Below, piece after piece: positions 1 to 8,532 of a stretch of 64,000 bases of DNA. Made by a program: the position numbers and the translations under genes. Source of the DNA: Candidatus Defluviilinea proxima (GTDB lineage Bacteria > Chloroflexota > Anaerolineae > Anaerolineales > Villigracilaceae). The stretch covers positions 77,501-141,500 of the forward strand of contig JADKIW010000001.1 in assembly GCA_016721115.1 (NCBI GenBank). The letters run 5' to 3'. Below the pieces are notes generated by a model. It saw only the letters and a program-made list of their open reading frames with translations, ran no database searches and was not told the DNA's origin. Positions within the stretch are counted from its first letter, which is position 1, and each line of letters starts with the position of its first letter.

Positions 1-508
1 AAGATGCTGTCCACCAAGAGACCTTTTGCGAGATGACGTGCGTCATATAATTTAATGCACGCAACTTCAAATCAGGCATCGTGACGTTGGGATAATCCCC
101 TGTTGGTGTGAACATGGGAAAAGTTTGAATGTGAATATCGGGAATATTTTTCTCGCGTGCCAATGTATGAGCACCAACCGCATGTGAAAAAGTATGGATA
201 ATGAGATTGGCATTTGCACAAGCATCTTCTGTTTGTCGTAAGACATCTCCGCCGATCTCAATAGCGTGATCCATTAACTCACGGATCAGTTTTATGGAGT
301 TATAGCCAGCATCATTCAAACGTCGACTTAAGTCTTCTGGGTCACCAGCTAATGGGACAAAACGAATCCCGTAACCTTCAACAAGATCCTTGAAACGTGC
401 TGGCGCCGCCAATTTGACAACATGCCCGCGTGCCATCAAACCAAGGGATAGTGGAAGAAAAGGTTGAACATCACCACGGGACCCATAAGTGAGTATGGTT
501 ATATTCAT
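1..508 (-). CDS. UGT/GT28-type glycosyltransferase, N-terminal part (runs off window)
   Basis: Open reading frame on the minus strand with an ATG at 506-508 and no stop before the window edge, so about 169 N-terminal residues are visible. The protein begins MNITILTYGSRGDVQPFLPL, the N-terminal signature of sterol 3-beta-glucosyltransferase and macrolide-type (MGT/UGT) enzymes. It continues with the usual GH-x-V-x-L-A-x-P segment of the acceptor-binding Rossmann domain (residues about 32-41). The nucleotide-sugar site lies in the missing C-terminal half, so donor and acceptor cannot be read. Likely a cytosolic or membrane-associated lipid or natural-product glycosyltransferase. It stands alone next to rnpB. 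Confidence 0.8.
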   Translation of the reverse strand, partial: MNITILTYGSRGDVQPFLPLSLGLMARGHVVKLAAPARFKDLVEGYGIRFVPLAGDPEDLSRRLNDAGYNSIKLIRELMDHAIEIGGDVLRQTEDACANANLIIHTFSHAVGAHTLAREKNIPDIHIQTFPMFTPTGDYPNVTMPDLKLRALNYMTHVISQKVSWWTAS

Positions 509-551
509 AAAAGTTTTTATCTTTGGGGATATAGCATGGTGTGATAAAAAA

Positions 552-985
552 CGCCTCAGGTCCGTCTATAAGCCGCATTCTGTCCAGTGGATTACTCCAC
601 TTGTGCGATCATCTCTCTGGGCGATGTGTTACCACATCGCTCGATGCGACCTACCCGGGACTCACCCTCTTACCGTGATAAGAGGATACATAGGAAGACG
701 AGCCGCCTCCCACCACCCGCAGGTGGCTTCATCCCTGCTTGGTCTTGCTCCCAACGGGGGTTACCTGGCCATCTGTATTACTACGGATGCCGGTGGTCTC
801 TTACACCACCTTTTCACCATCACCCCGCATGGCGGGGCTGTTTGTTTCTGTGGCCCTTATCCGGCAGGTTGACTCCTTGCGGAGGTACCCCGCCCCGGAT
901 GTTATCCGACGCTGTGCTATATGGAGTGCGGACTTTCCTCGAGGGCGCCAAGGCGCCACCGCGATCGCCCAACCGACCTGAGGCA
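552..985 (-). ncRNA. rnpB: RNase P RNA (type A-like)
   Basis: On the minus strand the conserved 5' block GAGGAAAGTCCGCACTCC lies near 922-939, and the conserved 3' block with ACAGAATGCGGCTTATAG near 566-583. The ends pair as helix P1: CCTCAGGTC near 977-985 with GACCTGAGG near 553-561. The AGAnnAAnnG-like and GGTAA-type internal motifs of bacterial RNase P RNA are also visible. About 430 nt is a normal length. This is the catalytic subunit of the enzyme that removes tRNA 5' leaders. The open frames crossing this interval are not genes. Confidence 0.93.
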
Positions 986-1121
986 ACTTCATCATACACG
1001 TATGAGAGGAGTGCGTCAACCGGAATTGACAGTCTTGAAAACACGGCAAATATTGGAGAAATCCGAAAAAGACATTAGAATATAAGAGAAAAGCACTAAA
1101 TCAATAGACCATGGAGTCATC

Positions 1122-2270
1122 GTGAGTAATTGGCCAGGGAAAACAGTCATCGGTCTGACAGGAAATATCGCAACCGGAAAAAGCGTAGTGCGGCGTATGC
1201 TGGAGCATCTTGGCGCATATACCATTGATGCAGACGCATTATCACATCGCGTCATTTCCAAGGGGGCACCGGGCTATCAACCCGTATTAGACAGATTCGG
1301 CACCTGGCTTCTCGATAAAGATGGTCAGATCGACCGCACAAAACTTGGGCGTCTCGTCTTTGCAGATGGACAAGCTCTTGCCCAACTTGAAGATATCGTT
1401 CACCCCTATGTAAGCCAGGCAATTGAATTGCTCGCCAAACGTTCGACACAGAACGTGATCGTGATCGAGGCCATCAAGCTCCTTGAATCAGAACTACGCT
1501 CAAAGTGCGATACGGTTTGGGTGACAGATGCAGACCAAAAGGTCCAGATTGAACGGCTGGTCAGCAAGCGTGGCATGACGCAAGATGATGCCATGCAACG
1601 CATCCATTCGCAGTCAGCACAAAAAGAAAAACTCGCTTCAGCCAAAGTGGTCATCCATAACAACGGCTCCTTTGAAGAGTTGTGGAAACAGGTCAACGAA
1701 GCATGGAAACAAATTGTCCCTTCAGCAGAAGCAGAACCAGCCACGCTTATTATTTCAAAGAAGCCTGCGACCGGCCCAGAGACTTTCTCCCTCCAACGCG
1801 GCAAGCCACGCGACTCACAGAAAATAGCAGACTTGATTACCAGATTAAGCAAAGGCAAGCGAACCATGAACAGGGATGAGGTCATGGAAGCCTTCGGTGA
1901 AAAAGCTTTCCTTTTACTTCAATTAGGTGATGAGCTTGTAGGGATTGCAGGTTGGCAAGTGGAGAACTTGGTTGCAAGGACTTTGGATCTCTATCTTGAC
2001 TCTAAGGCCACGGCTGATAAGGCACTCCCCCTCCTCTTAGGTGAAGTGGAGCGCGCTTCCGGCGAACTGCAATGTGAAGCATCACTTGTCTTCCCGCCGA
2101 TGGAATTGGTTGGCTTCGATTCTGTTTGGAAACAAGTCGGCTATGAACGCCGCACACCGGAGTCGCTGGATGTGCAGGCATGGACCGACGCCGCCATCGA
2201 ATCGATGCCTAAAGGCTCAGCTCTATTCTTTAAACAATTGCGTACAGACCGCGTCCTTCGCCCAATCTAA
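1122..2270 (+). CDS. coaE: Dephospho-CoA kinase with C-terminal GNAT-like extension
   Basis: Residues 1 to about 200 are a dephospho-CoA kinase: P-loop GLTGNIATGKS at 10-20, DAD at 37-39 and the HP in IVHP near residue 92. It catalyses the last step of CoA synthesis, ATP-dependent 3'-phosphorylation of dephospho-CoA. Normal CoaE is about 200 aa; this protein has 382. After a Pro/Ala-rich linker (about 190-215), a second domain follows whose opening (RGKPRDSQKIADLI) and late VGYE pattern resemble a GNAT acetyltransferase fold, though no clear acetyl-CoA loop is visible. The GTG start at 1122 is chosen because an upstream ATG at 1111 is out of frame and closes at once. It is followed by a structured spacer and cdaA. 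Confidence 0.9.
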   Translation: MSNWPGKTVIGLTGNIATGKSVVRRMLEHLGAYTIDADALSHRVISKGAPGYQPVLDRFGTWLLDKDGQIDRTKLGRLVFADGQALAQLEDIVHPYVSQAIELLAKRSTQNVIVIEAIKLLESELRSKCDTVWVTDADQKVQIERLVSKRGMTQDDAMQRIHSQSAQKEKLASAKVVIHNNGSFEELWKQVNEAWKQIVPSAEAEPATLIISKKPATGPETFSLQRGKPRDSQKIADLITRLSKGKRTMNRDEVMEAFGEKAFLLLQLGDELVGIAGWQVENLVARTLDLYLDSKATADKALPLLLGEVERASGELQCEASLVFPPMELVGFDSVWKQVGYERRTPESLDVQAWTDAAIESMPKGSALFFKQLRTDRVLRPI

Positions 2271-2400
2271 GTGTGCTATATCTATAGCGATAAAATAGAT
2301 CAGTAGTCGGGCAGGCTACCGGGTTCATCAGCAAAAGGACCGGGCTTCCATAGTCTAAGCCTGAATTTAGTAAACAATACTATACTGATCTACGCACACT
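2270..2400 (+). promoter_or_regulatory. Nested inverted repeats in the coaE-cdaA spacer (structured RNA candidate)
   Basis: Three nested complementary pairs fill the spacer: AGTGTGC (2270-2276) with GCACACT (2394-2400); TAGATCAGTA (2296-2305) with TACTGATCTA (2383-2392), 10 perfect pairs; and CAGGCT (2312-2317) with AGCCTG (2358-2363). A small CCGG/CCGG hairpin sits inside. The outer stem ends four bases before the cdaA ATG, which has no clear Shine-Dalgarno. It does not match the ydaO c-di-AMP riboswitch as I know its conserved blocks. It may be a cis-regulatory RNA or an intergenic hairpin element. Confidence 0.5.
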
Positions 2401-2403
2401 AGA

Positions 2404-3279
2404 ATGGCGAATTTTCTAGATAACCTCCTCTATATATTCCAAAGACTCAACTGGCTGAGCGTTCTCGACATATTGCTTGTCTCGCTCATCTTTTTTGCCG
2501 TGTTGTATTCACTTCGTGACACACAAGCGATGGTGTTATTACGCGGTGTGATCTTTTTGGTGGTCATGCTGGTGTTATTCACAACACTGGTTGAACTCCC
2601 CGCCTTCTCCTGGCTTGTACAAAATTCATTGCCCGCTTTACTACTTGCGATACCGGTCATCTTTGGACCAGAGATTCGCCGGGCACTCGAACGGTTGGGG
2701 CGCGCAGGAATATTCACACTAGCAACCACGGCCCCTCGCCCACACGATATAGACATCAACAAATTACTCAAAGCAATCGTCGAAGCCGCCACGAGACTCT
2801 CAGCGAGACAACATGGTGCATTGATCGTTCTTCAACGACAGGACAGCCTCGAACAATATATTGAAACCGGCGTACAAATGCGAGCAGATGTCACTCCAGA
2901 ACTGCTTCTGCAAATCTTCTATCCTGATACACCATTACACGATGGCTCTGTCATCATCTCAAACGGACGCATTGTTGCCGCGGCTTGCGTTATGCCGTTA
3001 TCAGCCAGTGGAGTATTGAACCGCACACCAGAGCGTCAGATGGGACTTCGACATCGCGCCGCTTTGGGCGTATCAGAGGTCAGTGACGCTGTATCCATCG
3101 TCGTATCGGAACAGAGCGGCTCCATATCCATCTCACACGCCGGGCGCATGATCCGCCGCATTGAACCAGAGCGTTTGGAAAAGATCCTTGCCGCGTTCTT
3201 CCGCCCCGATACAACCACACCGCAACGTGTATGGTTGAAACGTTTATTTCCAAATCTTCTCAAAAGGAAGGATGAATAG
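2404..3279 (+). CDS. cdaA: Diadenylate cyclase CdaA (membrane-bound DAC)
   Basis: Makes cyclic di-AMP from two ATP. Hydrophobic helices lie at about 20-36, 43-62 and 74-88, followed by a DAC domain (about 105-265). The catalytic motifs are LHDGS at 178-182 (family usual DGA, here with Ser) and RHRAA at 216-220. Length 291 aa is typical of CdaA (DacA). The downstream YbbR-domain protein CdaR overlaps or abuts its end, the classic cdaA-cdaR arrangement. The start is the first ATG after the structured spacer; no good Shine-Dalgarno is visible. In Gram-positive bacteria c-di-AMP controls potassium and osmolyte balance and cell-wall homeostasis. Confidence 0.95.
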   Translation: MANFLDNLLYIFQRLNWLSVLDILLVSLIFFAVLYSLRDTQAMVLLRGVIFLVVMLVLFTTLVELPAFSWLVQNSLPALLLAIPVIFGPEIRRALERLGRAGIFTLATTAPRPHDIDINKLLKAIVEAATRLSARQHGALIVLQRQDSLEQYIETGVQMRADVTPELLLQIFYPDTPLHDGSVIISNGRIVAAACVMPLSASGVLNRTPERQMGLRHRAALGVSEVSDAVSIVVSEQSGSISISHAGRMIRRIEPERLEKILAAFFRPDTTTPQRVWLKRLFPNLLKRKDE

Positions 3280-3280
3280 C

Positions 3281-4537
3281 ATGCGCCGTTTTGCCGCAAA
3301 CATTCGCACCTTCCTGCTCGCGCTTGTGCTTGGCATATCGGTCTGGGTTTCTGCCGTTACATCCGCAGACCCAGATGAAGTTCGTATCTATCCCAACCCG
3401 ATTCCGCTTGAGATCATTGGCAAGGATTCTTCACTCATCATCACCAGCGAAATCCCATCCAATGTAGAGGTCACGTTACGCGCACCACATTCTGTATGGG
3501 AATTATTGACCGCACAAGAGAAATCAGTGCAAGCCACTTTGGATTTATCTGGCCTAAGCGCGGGTGAACATCTTGCGACTGTTCAACTTCACGTCCTTGT
3601 TCGCCCATATCAGATCGTTCTTGCCAACCCGGAAACTGTTCCTGTTATTCTGGAGCCGATCGCCACTCAAACCTTACCTATCGAACTCTCACTGGGAGGT
3701 ATACCGGCAATCGGTTACCGAGCCGGGGATGTAGAACTTGACCCCAAGGAAGTGGTCGTATCAGGACCCAAATCCATTGTGGATCAAGTAGCAAAGGCAC
3801 GCGTGTTCGTGAACCTGGATGGTGTTCGCGAAAGCGTGGATCAATCGAATGCAATCCAGATCCTGGATGAAAACAATTCTACAGTGAGAGGTTTGACCAT
3901 AACACCTGAGAACGTGCATGTGGGTGTGCCGGTCAGCCAACAAGGCGGGTTCCGCGATGTAGCTGTGAAAGTGATCGTGCAAGGACAACAAGCCGCTGGC
4001 TATCGTGTGGAAAACGTTTCGGTCTTTCCACCGGTTGTCACTGTTTTTGCGTCAGACCCTGCATTGGTGAATGCATTGCCCGGTGTTGTTGAAACACAGC
4101 CCCTTGATTTGCAGGATGCAAAGGAAGATATCACCACACGGTTAGCGCTGAACCTGCCAGAAAATGTGACGCTGGTCGGCAATCAATCGGTGCAGGTGAC
4201 AGTGGGCATCTCTCCCATTCAAACCAGCCTGACGCTTTTGAATCAAACCATCAATGTCGTTGGCTTATCTGAAGGGCTGGCCGTGCAGGTGCTTCCACAA
4301 ACCGTGGACGTGATCATCTCCGGGCCGTTGCCGGTGCTCGATGCGCTCACCCCTCAAGACGTGATCGTGACCGTGGATGTGACCGGTTTGGAGCTCGGCA
4401 CACATCAACTCACCCCGCTTGTAGATGTTCTGGTGGATAACGTGCTGGTAGAATCCATTTTGCCCGGGACGATAGAAGTGGTATTATCACCCCCCGTCAC
4501 ACCAACGATCACACCGTTCCCGACGAAGAAACCGTAA
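3281..4537 (+). CDS. cdaR: YbbR-domain regulator of CdaA
   Basis: A single N-terminal membrane anchor (about residues 7-25) is followed by roughly four YbbR repeats of 80-90 residues (for example around AGDVELDPKEVVVSGP) and a short Thr/Pro tail. YbbR proteins bind CdaA at the membrane outer face and modulate c-di-AMP synthesis. I prefer ATG 3281 because GGAAGG lies 9 nt upstream. ATG 3272, which would overlap the cdaA stop by eight bases, is also possible and adds three residues. Co-transcription with cdaA is near certain. Confidence 0.9.
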   Translation: MRRFAANIRTFLLALVLGISVWVSAVTSADPDEVRIYPNPIPLEIIGKDSSLIITSEIPSNVEVTLRAPHSVWELLTAQEKSVQATLDLSGLSAGEHLATVQLHVLVRPYQIVLANPETVPVILEPIATQTLPIELSLGGIPAIGYRAGDVELDPKEVVVSGPKSIVDQVAKARVFVNLDGVRESVDQSNAIQILDENNSTVRGLTITPENVHVGVPVSQQGGFRDVAVKVIVQGQQAAGYRVENVSVFPPVVTVFASDPALVNALPGVVETQPLDLQDAKEDITTRLALNLPENVTLVGNQSVQVTVGISPIQTSLTLLNQTINVVGLSEGLAVQVLPQTVDVIISGPLPVLDALTPQDVIVTVDVTGLELGTHQLTPLVDVLVDNVLVESILPGTIEVVLSPPVTPTITPFPTKKP

Positions 4538-4540
4538 AAA

Positions 4541-4640
4541 TTTAAACACAAAGGACACAACGGTCACGAAGAAAAATCTAAGGAGAGTCTTCTCGTTGAG
4601 AGACTTAGTAAACCTTAGTGCTCTTCGTGCCCTTGGTGGT
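4541..4640 (+). repeat. Palindromic intergenic repeat with 9-nt periodicity
   Basis: The left arm is built of 9-mers ACACAAAGG, ACACAACGG and TCACGAAGA (about 4546-4572). The right arm carries the reverse complement of such units (TCTTCGTG at 4622-4629, then CCCTTGGTG). CACGAAGA (4565-4572) and TCTTCGTG (4622-4629) pair perfectly, and an inner GAGAGTCT/AGACT pair adds to the hairpin. It sits just upstream of der. I see no transposase or target duplication. Confidence 0.65.
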
Positions 4641-4650
4641 AAAAAAGAGT

Positions 4651-6018
4651 ATGACAAAACCAATCGTAGCACTCGTTGGCAGACCCAACGTAGGAAAAAG
4701 CACCTTGTTCAACCGCCTTGTCGGTGAACGCATGGCCATCGTGGACGATACACCCGGCACTACACGCGACCGTCTCTTCGGGGAATGTGAGTGGAGTGGA
4801 CGCTCATTTCACGTTGTCGACACCGGCGGTATTGACCCCACCCATGGCGGTAATACGCCCCTCTCCATTGGCTCTGCGGATTTTATTAATGAGATCAAGG
4901 CCCAGGCGCAGATGGCGATCCGTGAGGCCGATGCAGTTTTATTTGTTAATGATGGCGAAGCGGGGGTTACATCCCCAGATCTGGAAGTAGCAAGCATCCT
5001 TCGCAAGTCACAGAAAAAACTGGCGGATGGCACGTTCTGGCCTCCCATCTTTGTGGTGGTCAACAAATGCGAAAACGAAGAGAGACGAAATGCCGCAACA
5101 GAATTCTATGAATTGGGTCTGGGTGACCCGATCGCGATCTCTGCTGTGCACGGAACCAACACAGGTGACCTGCTCGATATTTTGCTGGCGTCCTTCCATA
5201 ATGATGAACCGCAAGAGGAAGATGAAAGTATCAAGATCGCGTTGGTGGGTAAACCAAATGCAGGTAAATCCAGTTTGTTGAACAAATTGGTCGGCGAAGA
5301 ACGCGCGATCGTGAGCCCTATTGCCGGAACAACCCGCGATGCGACAGACACCAAGATCAATGTGAACGGACTCGAAGTGACGTTGATCGATACGGCTGGC
5401 ATTCGCAGGCGCGGAAAGATCGAGCCCGGCGTGGAGCAGTTCAGCGTGTTGCGTTCATTCAAAGCTATCGAGCGCGCGGACGTTGCCCTGCTGATGATCG
5501 ACGCGACAACAGGCATCACATCACAGGATGCGCACATTGCAGGCTTCATCCTCGAACAATGGAAATCCTGCGTGGTGATCGTCAACAAATGGGACGCCAT
5601 CGAAAAAGATTCGTACTCGACAGAAGATTACACAAGGAAGATCCGCTCAGACCTAAACTTCATGGACTACGTCCCGCTGTTGTTCATCTCTGCCAAGACC
5701 GGCCAACGCGTGGACACGGTCATGCCGATGGCTTTGCGTGTGCAAGAGGAACGTCTCGCGCGCCTGACCACATCCAAAATCAACGATGTCATCCATAAGG
5801 CGCAAGATGCGCACCCGCACCCAGCACATGCAGGACGTCAATTGAAGATGTACTACGGCACCCAGGTCCGTTCTGACCCGCCGACATTCATGATCTACGT
5901 CAATGAACCGAAGCTGATGCACTTCACATACTTACGTTATCTCGAGAACCAGATCCGCGAGGAGTATGGCTTCTTGGGAACACCGATACGATTGGTGTTA
6001 AAGGGAAGACACGAGTAA
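4651..6018 (+). CDS. der: Ribosome-assembly GTPase Der (EngA)
   Basis: Essential GTPase acting in 50S subunit assembly. It has two tandem G domains: the first with P-loop GRPNVGKS (10-17), TPGTTRD switch and DTGG; the second with GKPNAGKS (200-207), AGTTRD, DTAG and NKWD. A C-terminal KH-like domain (about 370-455) has a GRQLKMYYGTQV-type segment. 455 aa is the family norm. ATG 4651 is chosen over an in-frame upstream ATG at 4618 because the latter would add residues encoded by the intergenic repeat and the family starts at KPxVALVGRPNVGK. Confidence 0.96.
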   Translation: MTKPIVALVGRPNVGKSTLFNRLVGERMAIVDDTPGTTRDRLFGECEWSGRSFHVVDTGGIDPTHGGNTPLSIGSADFINEIKAQAQMAIREADAVLFVNDGEAGVTSPDLEVASILRKSQKKLADGTFWPPIFVVVNKCENEERRNAATEFYELGLGDPIAISAVHGTNTGDLLDILLASFHNDEPQEEDESIKIALVGKPNAGKSSLLNKLVGEERAIVSPIAGTTRDATDTKINVNGLEVTLIDTAGIRRRGKIEPGVEQFSVLRSFKAIERADVALLMIDATTGITSQDAHIAGFILEQWKSCVVIVNKWDAIEKDSYSTEDYTRKIRSDLNFMDYVPLLFISAKTGQRVDTVMPMALRVQEERLARLTTSKINDVIHKAQDAHPHPAHAGRQLKMYYGTQVRSDPPTFMIYVNEPKLMHFTYLRYLENQIREEYGFLGTPIRLVLKGRHE

Positions 6019-6048
6019 GCTAGTCACCAGTAATAATAACGAAGAAAG

Positions 6049-6082
6049 AAAACGGGAACTTTGATTAACAAGTTCCCGTTTT
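6049..6082 (+). terminator. Rho-independent terminator after der
   Basis: Perfect 13-bp inverted repeat AAAACGGGAACTT / AAGTTCCCGTTTT with an 8-nt loop and a terminal T run, 30 bases after the der stop. Confidence 0.85.
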
Positions 6083-6112
6083 AGTAATAACCCAACATAC
6101 GGGAGGAAATCC

Positions 6113-6994
6113 ATGAAACACCTATCAACCATACTGCTGATCGGAATTTTATTTCTCACCGCTTGCGGACCGGCTTCGCCCGCGCTTCAAATCCCACTGA
6201 GCCCTGCCGCCGAAATATCCACAACAACTCCGTCACCAATCCCAACATTGACCTTCACCGCTACATCCACAGCGACGTTATCCCCCACACTCACACCCAC
6301 CATAACCCCAACGCTTGACCCGATCCGCAATACCCCGCCAACCATCATGTTGCACCGCCCCAACCTGAATTTCGATTCGATCGCGCTTCTAAAAGACCTG
6401 ATCGTCCTCTTGAAACAGAATAACATGAAGGTCGTTACCTATCGGGATATATACAATAACCCCGCGATCACAGCCACCGAAAAGGGACATCTCTTCATCA
6501 TCACCATTGACGATATTTATCTGCCGTATCCGATCCACAAAGATTTTCTGGAAATGATCCGTATACTGCGCGAGGCGGGGTATCCAGCCGTTCTTGGAGT
6601 CGTCACCGAGACGGAATACGCCGATCCGCAAAACGTGGCATTGCTAAAAGAGTTATCGAGCGAGGGTTGGGAGATCGCCACGCACACAAACAAACACTCC
6701 AATCTCGGTATTATGGAAAAGAAAGCACCGCGTTATGTATTTACCGAAGTCTCCACCAGCATGGACAAGATCGAAAAGGCAATCGGCATTCGCCCCATCA
6801 CATTGATCCTACCCGAAGGGCAAATGGTTAACGATGCGCAATTTATCAAACGTGCAGAAATCATTTGGTGTGTGGGAATCAATGGCGGCCTTACGTATAA
6901 TAGCGAGAAAGACTTCATTTACGTTGGCCGCGAAAGCCCAGCCAAGACGGCAGAACAAACCTACAAGAACATGCAAGCTCGCTTTGGATTCTAG
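6113..6994 (+). CDS. Lipoprotein with polysaccharide-deacetylase-like (NodB) domain
   Basis: A lipoprotein signal peptide ends at lipobox LTAC (Cys about residue 18), then a Thr/Pro-rich linker (about 35-70) reaches from membrane to wall. The remaining 220 residues fit a NodB-type carbohydrate esterase 4 domain: TIDD near residue 131 matches the metal/base Asp motif, and a His-Thr-x-x-His motif (HTNKH, about 193) matches the second motif. The later conserved motifs are weak, so activity on peptidoglycan or another glycan is inferred. AGGAGG precedes the ATG at good spacing. It is followed after two bases by another lipoprotein gene and is probably co-transcribed with it. Confidence 0.8.
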   Translation: MKHLSTILLIGILFLTACGPASPALQIPLSPAAEISTTTPSPIPTLTFTATSTATLSPTLTPTITPTLDPIRNTPPTIMLHRPNLNFDSIALLKDLIVLLKQNNMKVVTYRDIYNNPAITATEKGHLFIITIDDIYLPYPIHKDFLEMIRILREAGYPAVLGVVTETEYADPQNVALLKELSSEGWEIATHTNKHSNLGIMEKKAPRYVFTEVSTSMDKIEKAIGIRPITLILPEGQMVNDAQFIKRAEIIWCVGINGGLTYNSEKDFIYVGRESPAKTAEQTYKNMQARFGF

Positions 6995-6996
6995 AC

Positions 6997-8439
6997 ATGA
7001 AAAGAACACTTCTCCAATTCATCATTGTTCTAGCATTATTACTCACCGCCTGTGGACAAACCTCGCCTCTGACTCCACCTGAGCCTGCCTCTGTTTCTGA
7101 GACATTCACCCCATCTCCACTCCCTACATCCACACAGACATTTATCCCCTCCCCCACACGGACTGCATCCGTCACGCCTCTGCCCACCATCCCCACCTTC
7201 ACACCGACATTTGACGTTTCAACGATTGTCATAGTCACCCCCGCGCCAAAAGCGGAATGCCCAAGTATAGATAATAATATTTCTTTCACATCAACAACAC
7301 TAGTTACAAGAGATGGAGTTTTTGGGGTAGATATTCAGGCAGTTATTGACTTACTCAACAAAGGTGCTCAACCCAGCCAAATAATGAAATCAATCAATCA
7401 AGAGATCCATTGGTTTGATAAAAACTCTTGGCAACAAAGAGATATTACAGACGATGGTATAAGCGAATTAATACTTACAGACGATAGGGTTGTTTATATC
7501 TTAGGCTGTAAAGATGGGCTATTTCAAAACTTTTTAAGCGAGACCACCGAACCAGCCTGGCTTATGTTAGCAACATTCAAAGTTGAAGATGACATGAATT
7601 TAAATGGCATACCAGAAGTGCTCATTGATTTGCAAGGCGGACATTCTGCCCGAGAAGATATCATATTGATTTACGAATGGAATGGGATTAGTTATTCATC
7701 TTTACTAGAAGACGAATCTGCCGATGCTTACTTGAGTCCAGGGCCAATCGTTCAAGACATTGACAAAAACAAAACCATCGAATTGATACTAAAAAATACG
7801 TTACCATTTCCAATCCCATCACGTTATGCACATCTTATACCTTGGAGAAATGAAACCCATATCTATTCTTGGAATGGCAAGTATTTTTCCGAAAGTCAAA
7901 TTGAATATGAAACCGCACAGTATCGTTTTCAAACTATACAAGACGCTGACGAAACAAGTGCCGGGGGGAAATACCAAACGGCATTAGGACTCTATCAAAA
8001 TGCAATTTTCAAAGATCAGTTGTTTCCGTGGTCTAAAGATATTTACGACAATGAAATATCAAAAGCCTATGCCAGAGATGGACTTAGAGATATGCCAACT
8101 GTAACGCCTTCTGACCTAACCGAATACCCTCGTCTCGCCGCGTATGCCTACTACCGCATCATGCTCATCAACCTCGTCCAAAATCACGAATCCGATGCGG
8201 GCACGGTCTACAACACCCTGCAACAAAAGTTTAGTAACGACCCATATGGCAGTCCCTATGTGGAAATGGCATCGGCATTCTGGGACGCATACCAGTCCAC
8301 ACATAAAATGTACGATGGTTGCGCGGCAGCCATCCAATATGCAGTAGAACATCCCGAGATTTTGACTCCGCTCGGGAGCGATTATCACGGGTCGCAAAGT
8401 CACACCTATGTGCCTGAGGATGTTTGTCCTTTCAGATAG
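6997..8439 (+). CDS. Lipoprotein with FG-GAP/VCBS-like repeats, function unknown
   Basis: Signal peptide with lipobox LTAC (Cys 20) and a Thr/Ser/Pro-rich linker to about residue 75. The middle holds three D-x-[DN]-x-x-x-E-[LV]-[IL] motifs (DITDDGISELI near residue 149, DMNLNGIPEVL near 204, DIDKNKTIELI near 253) as in FG-GAP/VCBS beta-propeller Ca-binding repeats. The C-terminal part is helical. Base use is uneven: 7260-8100 is markedly AT-rich, while both ends are GC-richer like the neighbours, suggesting a chimeric gene. Surface-exposed role presumed. No enzyme motif recognised. Confidence 0.75.
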   Translation: MKRTLLQFIIVLALLLTACGQTSPLTPPEPASVSETFTPSPLPTSTQTFIPSPTRTASVTPLPTIPTFTPTFDVSTIVIVTPAPKAECPSIDNNISFTSTTLVTRDGVFGVDIQAVIDLLNKGAQPSQIMKSINQEIHWFDKNSWQQRDITDDGISELILTDDRVVYILGCKDGLFQNFLSETTEPAWLMLATFKVEDDMNLNGIPEVLIDLQGGHSAREDIILIYEWNGISYSSLLEDESADAYLSPGPIVQDIDKNKTIELILKNTLPFPIPSRYAHLIPWRNETHIYSWNGKYFSESQIEYETAQYRFQTIQDADETSAGGKYQTALGLYQNAIFKDQLFPWSKDIYDNEISKAYARDGLRDMPTVTPSDLTEYPRLAAYAYYRIMLINLVQNHESDAGTVYNTLQQKFSNDPYGSPYVEMASAFWDAYQSTHKMYDGCAAAIQYAVEHPEILTPLGSDYHGSQSHTYVPEDVCPFR

Positions 8440-8451
8440 TGATTAACTCTT

Positions 8452-8500
8452 AGCTAAAAACTAATCGCTAAAGGCTGAAAGCTAAACGCTGACCGCTTAT
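8452..8500 (+). repeat. Heptamer-periodic repeat array (NGCTRAN, 7 units)
   Basis: Seven consecutive degenerate 7-mers: AGCTAAA, AACTAAT, CGCTAAA, GGCTGAA, AGCTAAA, CGCTGAC, CGCTTAT. It lies between the lipoprotein stop and the GMC oxidoreductase start. Same 7-nt periodicity as elements at 9214, 37985, 38793, 39885 and 62775, but with a different unit. Confidence 0.7.
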
Positions 8501-8532
8501 AATCAGGCCAACTCACTGCGGAGGGAGCACTG

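Noticed and set aside
489..1078. Open frames of 80-163 codons on both strands
   Set aside because: They lie across the RNase P RNA gene; the RNA motifs and P1 pairing explain the region.
2270..2403. ydaO-type c-di-AMP riboswitch before cdaA
   Set aside because: The conserved blocks of that riboswitch as I know them are absent; only generic nested stems are seen.
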